NCBI RefSeq assembly: GCF_048771995.1
Contig: NC_133024.1
Location: 67,001 to 131,000 of the forward strand
Reading direction: 5' to 3'
Length of the DNA stretch: 64,000 nt
DNA from: Taeniopygia guttata
Taxonomy: Eukaryota > Chordata > Aves > Passeriformes > Estrildidae
Shown: positions 47,167 through 58,900 of the stretch, in pieces
Layout: each line of letters opens with the position of its first letter
Position numbering within the stretch: position 1 is the first letter of the stretch
Translations under genes and position numbers: made by a program
Notes under the pieces: generated by a model
What the model was told of the DNA's origin: nothing
Database searches by the model: none
Seen by the model: only the letters and a program-made list of their open reading frames with translations

Positions 47167-49235
47167 CCATACATCCTGTTCTAGTTTCAGTCACAAGCCC
47201 AGCCTCAGCATCCATGTCAGAAGCGTAAAGGGATGTCGCCGCAAGAACCCCACAGTCCCAGTGCCAGCCCTTCGGTTCCTATGGTGTGTGCAGTCCCTTT
47301 GCCAGCCCAGCAGTGATTACAGCACCCGCCCTACAAATCCCCTTTCCCAGCCCCAGTGATTTCAGCTCTTGAACCACAAGCTTTATTTCACTGCCAGCTC
47401 TCTTCTTCCAGCTCCAGCTCTGCGTTTCTCCAGCATCACAGGGGTGATCTTGGCTTCGGCTCCAGCTCTGCAGCACTTCAGCTCATGCCCCAGGGTCTCT
47501 AAGCCCACCCCACCATCAATATCCCACCCCGCAGTGATTTCAACTCCCGCCCAGCAATGCCCAGTTGAACCCTGAGGTAATGGGCCATTCCAGCTACGTA
47601 CACTCTGCAACAAAGAGGAACAATGTCAAATAGTTAATGAACTGAAGATAAAGATTGTGCCACTAAAACTTGAAGGAAAAAGATATTTTGTGTGGTGTGT
47701 GTGTGCTGGGAGGGGGTGTTACAGACTGAAAAAGAGATACCAGGTACTTTTTTCCATTTCCCTTGACTGTATTCAGATAACTGAAAAAAAAAAAGAAGGA
47801 AGAGTACTCTGTATTTCAGTCAAATATCAAAAACCTAATTCTAATCTCTATCTGTATTCTCATGTCCCTATGTAACATGAAGGAGACCCCAAATTCTCCA
47901 AAGGCTCTGACCCTGGACCAATCTTAAACAGAGACATGCTGTCTAGCTGGCCCTTATCCTTCAGTACTCCTCTCATGACAGAGGCATGAACACTTCCAAC
48001 CTGAAGAAAAGGACAATAAGAGCAAGCTAAACAATTCTACAGCCACATTAACTAGGAACAATATGCTCCTGAGATCTCAGAGAGCTGCTCAGCTTGCAAA
48101 CCTACAAAAGGAAAGTCTGCCATCCTTCAGAACATGGATCCAGGGAGCTTAATCTAAATGAGCACTATCATACCCATCTGCTGCTAATCATAAATACAGT
48201 ACTTTTTTTTCCCAGAGGTAACAATTTTTGGGAATCACGGTCTTTCCTGCAAAACAGTTATTAATAAACTGACAATCATAATTTTAAGAGTAGCGATGTG
48301 ATATTCAGTTTAATAATTGCATCCTGCTTTCTGAAATTGTATTTTAATTACATATAGAAAGATTACTAATTTTTGGCTTCAGCCTGTGCACTAACAGTAA
48401 ATACCAACAACTGCCATATACAAACTGCAAATTGGCTATGAGTTAGCAATTCCTATTTTTATTTCAGTTTTGTAATGAAAAGAGGACATTGAAGTGTCCT
48501 TCAGTCATTTCTCTGTATAACTTCCTTTTCACTGAAATGATAGATTTCTTCTAGTTCTATCTATTCAATCAGTTGAATTCAGGAGCAAAATGCAACACGG
48601 GAAATGAAAATTACTAGGACAGTTGTTAATCAACATGAATCTTAACTGTATTACAATATTTGAATTTCCTGACTCAAACCAGTTTTTATCTTTCTTTTTT
48701 TCCTCAGGTTTCCCTGAAACTGTCCTTCGCATCTTGCAAAACTGGAATATTCCCTATTCCCTACTGTCAAGTTCATCGATCCATTTTGGCAATTTTGATT
48801 TGGGTGTCCCAGATGATTTTATGATTTTTATATAATTTTTTTTTCCACTGAGAGAAACCGTGATATGCAAACCTCATATAACTGTTTAGTGCTGTATTAC
48901 CACAAATTCACTTTCAGTGCCTGACAGGTAAATGATCCTACGAATTAGCACCCTCATTTATTTTAAATGCAAATCCATCTGCATTGTAGATTTGTCCTGC
49001 AGACACTATCAATCCATTTACCAAGTGACAGAATTTTGTTATTCAGTAAAATGTAGCTGCTTCCCAGATAAAAAAAAAACTATTTATTGACAACGGAAAC
49101 AGTCTTAGAATTATCCTCAAAATTTGTCATAATCTTCCAACGGATTTGAAATCCTCCTTAGTTTCAGTTTGATGCTCTTACAAGACAAACTTTCAAAGAT
49201 GTTAAAAAAAACCCCACCCAAGAGTGAAATCATAC
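47167..49235. other. Unique sequence between element A copy 2 and the LUZP2 exons
   Basis: About 2 kb. The first 400 bp are C/T-rich with repeated CCAGCTC and GTGATTTCAGC words; the rest is ordinary AT-rich DNA. I looked for a terminal LUZP2 exon on the minus strand here and did not find one. Confidence 0.4.
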
Positions 49236-49400
49236 CTTGGTGCTTGTGCCTTGGGATGGGGCTTGGGAGCCCTTTGCATTGGAGGAAGGCAGCTTCTCAG
49301 CTGGTTTGGAGGAGATCAGACTCGCTGCGGGAGGCTGACTGCGCAGAACGGAGCACAGGCAAAGCTGCACAGTCTCCTTCAGAGCTTTCAGCTGGGACTC
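49236..49400 (-). CDS. LUZP2: LUZP2 exon
   Basis: A 165-bp exon between TTCTTATTTCCCCAG and an ACCAAG/GTATGA donor. It begins with ESQLKALKETVQLCL and passes into a Ser/Pro-rich tail (LISSKPAEKLPSS, GSQAPSQGTSTK), matching the end of the coiled coil and start of the low-complexity C-terminal part of LUZP2. Confidence 0.86.
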
Positions 49401-52400
49401 CTGGGGAAATAAGAAACCATCACTTCTCTGTGATGTGCTGTGATGAACACAAGGGCTTACATTCTCCATCTGTATTAAACACTTAGGAGTAGCTGCTGCT
49501 TTTTCTTATTGATGGAAGGAATTAAGACTGTCTAAAGCAGTATTTTTATGTGATTAGGTTACAGTACATTAGACACCAAACTGCCTAGGAAGTCACTGCA
49601 CTCTCTTCCCATCCCTTCAAGCAGTTTTATCCACATTGATTATTGCAAATAGTACTTAAATATATTTTTTCTGAAAAGAAAAATACTATTTACAAAATAT
49701 CATACGGTGTCCAGCCTTTTATGTATAATATCTACAGAGAAGTCATAAGTATTGCAAGACACAGACTTTGCATGGAGTTTTGTCTATAACATTCCAAATA
49801 ATTGGTGTTTTTCTACATTATACATAGATTATAATCCAATTAAGATGGCTTCCCTCATGGGCATATTATACTTTTGCACTATATAGTAAAAAAACCATAG
49901 GTCTTTTTAACAGTTAAAAATATGTTTGTCCAGACCCACTACTGTCCATTAAGCCAAAATAAAACTTCTAAGTGGTGAAGTGCTTGCGACTCTTGTTAGA
50001 ACATTTGTGCTTTACTCCCAGAAAGATAGACAGATATATTGATGGAAACAGAAGTCTGTAATTGAAATAAGCTGAGAAAGCAAGAACAAGGAGATAACTA
50101 CAGCAGTGAGGAAATCATATTTTAAATCTTTATTTCATCAAAGCAAGACATGGATCAAATGTTAGCCATTGAGGTCAAATCTTACACTCACTCCAGGGGG
50201 AGTCAGCAGCATTTGGCATTAAAAAAACATTTAATTTCTAGTTTTCTTCTTTTTATTAAAAATACACCTGTAAATACAGAATGCGTTCACATTTCAATCA
50301 TCAAAGATTTTTTTAAAGGTATATAAATCAAAGGATACCATGGCAAAAGCTGGTGGAAAACATATGTAAACATGGTGGAAAATGTGTATATAACATTACA
50401 CATTACATATAATGTATGTGAAATATTGCATATAAAATAAAAATATTTCATAGTCATATTAATCCTAAGCAATGCCATACAGCATGTTTTAGTTTATTTT
50501 CTTAGCAAATATTTTTGAGAAAATTACAAATATTTTGTTTTAACTCAGATAAACTTCCCCTGAACTGAAAACAGGGAATTTATCTCTTAACTGGAAAAAA
50601 CTAAATGTTTCTTTAAAAAACAAACAATGCCAGTTAGTAGAAGTGTATTTCCACAGGAGGACAAAAGACAACCATAGAAAGATCATTAAAGCAGAGCACA
50701 ATAGGAAAAATTAGAGATATGGGAGATGGAACATGTTATGACCTGCCCTTTAAGGTAAGTCATTAACTTAGGTTCTTGTTAATAGATCCCTTGGGGCAGA
50801 TTAGAGTGAAAACCACAGAATTACCTGTGTTTTACATATATGTAAATGTTTTATTGTAGAGCAATTTGGTTGCAGATGAAAGCAAATATGTAACTGTTTT
50901 GGTTATTACCTACAGTAACAAATCAATATAAAAGCATAAAAATAACACTTAAGAAAATGAGGAAGAAGTTCAGGGAAGGGAGAAAAAGAAGGGGAAGGGA
51001 AAAAGGGAAAAAGGGAAAAAGGGAAAAAGGGAAAAAGGGAAAAAGGGAAAAAGGGAAAAAGGGAAAAAGGGAAAAAGGGAAAAAGGGAGGAACCATAAAA
51101 GTAAAAAGATATCACCATCCCTGGATCCAGTTATGAGACTTAGTCGTTGCAATTTTGATGTCCATCGGAAAAAGTACTTCTTTTCAATGTAACATCTCTT
51201 GAATTCTACCTTTTCAAGTTAGTGACTGCACAGACAGCATAAATCACCATTTGTTATGGTTAAATGGGCAGAGGTAGCAGACTGGCTAATTTTGCATGAT
51301 GATATGGACTCAGTCAATCTAGTCTGATATAACCCTAGTGCTTCCTGCAGATGGCACCAATCTGAAATTACTCTCCTCTCATCCAGAAATTTCTCTGGAT
51401 AATTTCTCATCTCTTAATCCTGCTATCCAGTGCTTATTCTTTCTTGACAGCAGCCATTCCAATTTTGCCATTTCAAAGGTAAAAGAAGAACAAGTAAATT
51501 TGTTTCCATCCTGTGAATAGCATAATTCAGTATTGACTTTGCTGATAGGAGATCTATAAATGAACACCAGGAAAGCACAGGTGAAGGAAACACTATTGGA
51601 ACCAGGGACGTAATTTGTCAAAGTTTGCTATAACCTTGCCTAGATGTGATTGTGATCAAAATAGGCTGCTTACCGGCCAAAATGCTGCCCACATGTGATG
51701 CATTCTTCCTATGTCCCTGATCTATTTCAGTCCTATCACATGGCTAGATCCACAGAATCATCAAGACTGGAAGAGACCTTTAAGACCATCTGGCAACACA
51801 GCACCATTTTAATCACCCCTAAACCCAAGTGCCACATCCAGATGCCTCTTCAACACTTCTACAGGTGGTACCTCCACAACCTCCCTTGGCAGCTTATTCC
51901 AATGCCTAACCACTTCTGCAGTGAAAATAAAATTTCTGATGTCTAATCTGTATCTCCCCTGGTACAACTTAAAGTAATTTCCTCTCATCCTTCCACTTGA
52001 GACATGGCAGAAAAAACCAACCCCTGCCTCATGATGGTTTCCTTTTAGACAGCTGAAGAGAACAATGAGCGTGAGCCTCCTCTTCTTCAGACCAAACAAG
52101 GCCAATTCCCCCAGATGCCCCCAGAAGACCTTCACCAGCGTCACTGCCCTTCTCTGAACTCACTCCAGCACTAAAATGCCATTTTTTAAGTGAGTGGCCC
52201 AAAACGGAACAGTATGTGAGGTGTGGCCTTACCAGTTCTGAGTACAGGGGGACAATCACTTTCCTAGTCCTACTGGTCACACTACTCTTGGTATCTGGGG
52301 CCTGGTAATTCAAAATTTGTAAACATTCTAAGGGTTCATGGTGGGAAATAGAAAACTGCTCTAGTGTAAATAAACTTATGACTGACACTAAGCCTACAGT

Positions 52401-55400
52401 CAGCACAAACTGTAGTTCAATAAATACCTAAATCTACTAAAATCAGTGCAAAAATTTTTTGAGCTTTTTTTTCTAATTTGACCATCCTCTTCTTAAATAA
52501 CTTTGCAGATGTACTTAACTTCATGTATCATAATTAGTTCCACTGATTTCAGTAGCATCTCTCTCAGGTACAATTCATATGTAACTTAGTATTCATCTAA
52601 GTAACTGCAAGGCTTACATTTGTTTTTGTCAAATTCCACCAAAACATCCACAGCCGATATAGGTAAACATGCTTACATTACATGACACTTCTTACTTTGT
52701 CAAGGGCTGCGTTTTCCAATTTGTCTTTTGCAACAGATAGTTTTTGCTCCAGATCTGTTAGCTGTTGTGCCTGTGGGGATCAAGAAAAAAAGCTGATGCA
52801 ATCTCCAATGCATTTTTTCATGTGAGAGAGGAAAGAACAGAAATTTTGCAAGTAATACATATGGGCTGGGTCAGATTTGCTTTTCCTGAGGAAAAAAAAA
52901 CATTATGGCCAAATGTGCTCCATTGATGTGAATGCAAGCTTATAATAATTCAATGTCAATAGCAAAATTATTTCCATACTATAAAATATTTAAGATTATG
53001 CCATAATATCCTTCTGGAAAATTCAAGGTATTCAAATGTCATTTAATAATTTTGTTCGTTTGTCTGACTTCCGAGTGCAATTTGAAAATTATTTTGTAGT
53101 TTTAGGCATTGTGATGCCACCATTAAGCTAATTGGGCATAAACAGACAAATTAGAAAACACCCAAACATTCTTCTTGCATGCAGACACCTTATGAAATTA
53201 TACTACCTACTACTATACAAGGAGGTAACTCCAGATTTTTTTTCTCCATGTCTTTTCCTGGAAATAGAGAAGGAAAATGCACAAGACTAGCTAACTCATA
53301 GCAGGAAAGCAATTTGGGAGACTTGTGTTGGAAGTCAGGATCAGGCTAGTAGCCTGCACCCTGAGTGGAAGGACTTCTGGCTCTGTATAATGTATATGTC
53401 ATTCATGGAGCACAGGAGTTCAGCAGAAGCTTTTTAAGTGAGTGGCCCAAAACAAAGAGCATCAGAAGATGCTTTTAAATGTTCAGTAAATAAAGACAAG
53501 TATTTTCTCTCTCTTTCCCAAGGATATGTATGAACCCAGCCTGTTCACTTGAAGGAAATACATTCTCTGCAAGACTCTTCTGTTTCAGGAAAGCAGATTC
53601 CTGAAGTTGTCAGCCTTGTCATTAATAACACATGACTATGCAACCAAAAGGAATAAGGATTCTTTTGCTGTTGTACCTGCAAAAAACCCAGCCTAGCCAT
53701 TGTTTTCCCTGTTTGAAAAGGGATCCATAGAGAAGGACACTGGACTAGCCACTTATCTTTTCTCTCGGAAATTCTGATTAGGTAAATATACATTTTGTGT
53801 ATGCAAAATAATAGGATAAAATTCTCAATTTTCAGATAAAGAGCACCACATTTTTATTTCAATATTTGCAAGTGCATTTTCCCTCAACACCATTCCATGC
53901 CCTCAGGCTTCTGGAGTTCAATCCCAGCCAGAGAGTTTTTCTTGGCAGACCTTTCAAGATCTCCTGCACGCTGCTGATTGTAGCATAGCTTAATGGATAG
54001 CCACACTACGTAAATGTTGTTTAGTGTAAATCCTGTAAGGTTAACTTGTTTTCTGCTGGGGTAATGACAGTCCTTCCAGCACACGGCATAGATGAGGTGG
54101 TGAGCTTAGGCACGCCTGTAGTCCTCAGCAGACAGCTAATGTGATGTTCATTTGCATTAGGCATAGTCTGTTCTGCCAAATGAAATGTCAAGAGTCTGGA
54201 ATTTTCAGTTCCCAACTCGTGTAAAGAACTGAGTAGTTGCATTTTAAAACAGGAATAGGCATTTATCTTCAGATTTATCACCAGAGTCACAGTTTCATTA
54301 GTCAAAACCAAACTTCCTTCAAAGTGCAAGTCAACTGTGACGTGGGAAAGTCTCTTGTGAATTGCTGTCCATAATTTACACTGCATCACATTCCTTACAG
54401 CTAACATCAGTCACTGCCACAACACACATATCAGACCATTGGTTTGACCCTTTAGTCTGGCAACAGAGAATTCACTACAGAAATAATCCTTCCACTTTAT
54501 CAGTTTGCAAAATTTAAGTGGAGTTATTACTGATTTACTAGAGAAAAAAATTACTGATATAAGAAATTGCTAGAATTCAGTAACTTTTTGGATTTTTTCC
54601 TAAATATGGTATACAGTATCACTCACAATAAACACGGCCACAGAAAATGTCTGAAAGACTGGACATTGACTCTATATGACGCAGAGACACTTCTCATAGA
54701 ACTAGACCAAGAAATTTCTCACATCATTAACATTTTTATACTGTTACTTCTTATTTTTCAGTACAGCTATACAAATTAATACGCTCTCAATTAAAGAGAA
54801 TCAAGATTTGAAAAACTGCATCATTTCAATTGCCACTAAAAAGGAAATTACACAAAATAACATATGACAAACATGAGGCTAGGATGGCACCTCTGATAGC
54901 GTGCAGAATTAGACTCAGATGGAAATGGTGAGGACCATACAACTAGGCAACTTCTTATTTCAGCACCATCAGATTTACAGTCTAAATCAGTGAAAAACCA
55001 GAGCTACAGTTATGAATTAGAGGGTGTCTGGTTTCCTTCAATACATGCATTACGTAGGCATCTGAAAGTCTTGGCAGTTGACAGAAAGCAGGCAGTGGTG
55101 GTTAGAATTGACTACTGTCTTGTTCTGGTTTGAAAACAAAACCAATGAGAGACTCCAAATCAAAAATACAGTTTATTAGGAAAAGTGAGAAAAGGAAACA
55201 AAATACCTGCAATAATACAAAAGAAAAACCACTGACAGAGTCAGAATATAACCTGATACCCTTTTTGGTCAGGGTTGGAATGGCTGCAGTCCTCCTGGAA
55301 ACCCAGTGGAAAAGCCTGAGTTTGGTGTCCCAAAACCCCAAATTATATCCAGTAAGGAATGCTTGGCTTCTCCCTCTGGGTGGAGCATCTCACAATGGGA

Positions 55401-55943
55401 TGCTGTAACTGTTATCAGTCATGCAGTGACAGTCAATAGCCCATTATCAGCTGTTATGCGGCATGATGAAGTCAGCCTGTAGCTTATAGAACTTATTATC
55501 CCTAATAATGTGTTGCAAGAGCTCTGGGAAAAAAAAACAAAACAAAACAAAACAAAAAAAAACTCTACTATTTTACATTGCATTTATGTTTATAACTGGT
55601 ATTTTATAATAGTTTTTTTAGTTCAGTCATGTCTTTCCTACACAGTTCTGGTAAACTTTCCAAGGGAGGCTGCACAAGATCCAGATGCTGAAAAACCACG
55701 CTGGATGAACAAACACACCCCAGACTAAAGATCCTGTCTGAAAGCAGTATTCTCTCAGGGAAGTTGGTACAACAGGCCAAAAAGGAAACTGTTCCCAGTT
55801 TTTTCTTATCATCTCCTTCGAAGACTGAACTACAGAAATTGTATTTACCATTACAGGGCAATGTAAAAGTAGCAACAAAGATAAGAGCATTCTTTCTGAG
55901 CTAGACACATAAATACACAAATAAAGTTATAGGAAAGTGACAC

Positions 55944-55978
<35 letters not shown>

Positions 55979-58900
55979 GAAAGCTTTCTGCAAGAAAAAT
56001 AGGAGCTTAATGGTACTTTGAACATAATGAAGAATGCTTTAAAATCTGTTAAATGGACTAGTTTTTCACATATGCAAAGTTAGCTGAATTCTGCAGCTGA
56101 TAATTTTAATACGTGCAGAGGCAAATCATGGGGGAAGTGGATGTACATGAGGTGCTTTAGGATCAAGCCTAGTCACCAGAACTATACAAATAAAACTGTA
56201 TTAGAAAGCCTGAAACTTGCATCTTCATATATGTGCCAGTACACAAAGTACTTCTGTAAAAATTTATCACAAATTTAAAATATGTAATCAATTATCACAA
56301 GCCCAGAAAGCAATCCTAATGTTTACACAAATTGTCTGCCAAAGCAGGTGGTTTTCTGCTTGTTTTTTTCCTTCCTTTGTTTTTCTTTTATTATTTCATC
56401 TCTTTCTCTGTATGTAATATGGAATCTCATTGCCTTCATTAGAGAAATAAATAATTTAAAATTCTGGAAAATCAGTTTACTGTGGCATGTAATTAACTTC
56501 GCTAATAGAGAAGGAAACACACACGGCATCAGTTTTACTTCAGAGGGAGGAATGGTACAGATATTTACCAAGTCCAGTCAATATGATGCAAAAATAATTT
56601 CACATAGTTTTGTATTTGACTCTATGTATTTGACTGCATCCCCAAGAACCACAAGAACTCTCTACCACCAGCACCGGACCTCAGAGCAGGACCAGACCTT
56701 TCCACAGGCTCACTGCTCTGACAAGACCACATCCAATGGGACTGCAACCACCATTTGGACTGCCACCACCACGCTGACCAACAGGGTATCAGGTCGTGTT
56801 CTGACTTTGTCCCTTTAAACCAGCGTTTCTGTACTATTGCCATTATTGTAATTTTCCTATTAAATTGTAGCCCTGACTTGAAATCTTTCACATAGCACTT
56901 GTGTGGGGTTCATTCCCTCCACTGTTTTACCTTCCACTCAGCACAAGCAGATACTTTAAAAGTTTTCCAGACTATACTAAATGGCTTCTACTCTGCTTAG
57001 TGTGTGTGTGTGTGTGTGTCTTCAGACATGAAACACACATGAACAAGCACACTGAACCTACCCTCCCCCCCATCTCATATGATTTAGGAGAACAGCATAA
57101 GGCTGCTGCTCCCTCTGCTTCACAGATCCAATTTTCTTGGACAGGAAAAGTATTTATGAATAAACCAGCAAAAAATATTTCTGGTTACATATAAAGGATA
57201 TACCAATATTGGCAAAGCAGGCATTCAGTTTCATACGGAATTGCACACTGTCAAGAGATATTTCAATTATTTACAGATAAATATATAATACATAGTTCTC
57301 AGTACGTGGGGCTTTGGAATTCACAATTCATCAACATTCTCCATCTTTGAGTATTTTAAATTACATAAGATCATAGCTTACCTAGAAGGCAAGTAACTCT
57401 CCTTATTTTGCAATAAAAGCACTCAGAGGAGAACCCACACTACCATTACCTACATCTCAGCTGGTGGTTCTAGTGTTCATTCATAATCAAGAAGAGTGGA
57501 AAATGGATTTGTAGAAAGTTCTCAGGGCCTGACAGAAGGTCCACACGGCATGCATCCATATGCAAACTTTGAGACAAGACATACTCATTTAGAAATGCCA
57601 TGGAATAGGACAGATATTGTTGAGAGAGAAATGGAGCTAGAAACAAGTTTCAAAGGATGGCCTTGCAAATAAGACTAGATACTTTGGACAAACAGAACTA
57701 TGAAAGATGTATTGTAGTGGGACCCACTTTAAGGCATCTACAACATGGCATGGCAAAAAGCTAGGCCAAGAAACACTTATAGTATATTTTCATTAGGAAA
57801 TAGCTGGCTTCTGATTGTGATGGTGTGAATTACAAACATCTGCATTGTGTCACCCTTCTCATGAGACTGAAAATGGAATAAAAGTTTTTTAAACGCCTCT
57901 CAGTTGCCCCGTCTCTGGGTCAGGAAAAGGGTATTGTCCTATAAAGAACCATGTCTATTCAAAAAAAATCAAAGACTTGAAGGTGTAATTCATGTGGTCA
58001 AATGTAGACATAGCCTTCAGAATATAACCCGCCAAGGATTTGAAGTGGAGACTATGATGGAGAATGCCACATCCAGTCAGATGAAACCATTCCCATCCAC
58101 AGGAGACACATTTCCTGCCTTTAGTACAGTTCCCCACATGTGTGCCTTAACTACTACACTGCCACAGGTCACTGAAGCAGTCTTAGGAGAGGGTGGCTTT
58201 CACTGCACGTGTGTCAGTGGCTTGCTGGACAGCCTTTCTGCCGTGTTCACTTGTTTATGTGCCCGTTTTCTTTTTCATCTCCTGTAAGCTTTTTTCAGGT
58301 GGGTAGTACTTGGCAGGAGTTCCCTTGCTAAGCATTAGTGGACACCCTACCATAACTCAGATCCTTTTTTGGGATCACTGTGTGTTAGCATAATGAAAAC
58401 AACAGGAAGATAATAGTGCTGAGCAATCCTACTGCTTCAGCCAAAGAAAACAAACTTTCACAGCAAAGCAAGATTAGAATTTTTGATCTTTACCTCTGAA
58501 GAGCCTTGGACTAAACCTATGCATTAAAAAAACAAAAACAAAAACCAAAACCCAACCAAAAAAAAAAAAAACAACCAAAAAAACCCCAAGCAAAGAGCAA
58601 GCACGCAAAAAAAAAAAAAAAAAAGCACAGAAATCACACTGTTGTTTCAATGGCCCACTATATTACTCTGTATTTCTCTGTATTTACGTATTCACAGCAC
58701 TATAGATACTATAGAGAAACAGCAGAGAGAGTTAAACGCTTCCAGAAGACAATCTGGAACTCATAGTGACATGAATGACTTGTAAGTAATTCTAGGTCTA
58801 GTAACTTGGAAGATGACTACTTCATGTCCATCCTTTGTGCTGGGAATATATAAAGGGACTACTCCACTAACAGTCATCAGTCAGATGACCCACATCTCTC

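Noticed and set aside
54021-54407. Minus-strand frame of 128 codons in a LUZP2 intron
   Set aside because: No domain or homology is recognised, and there is no splice or promoter context beyond chance.
57904-58287. Plus-strand frame of 127 codons in a LUZP2 intron
   Set aside because: It looks like an intronic chance frame, with no recognised family and no support from neighbours.
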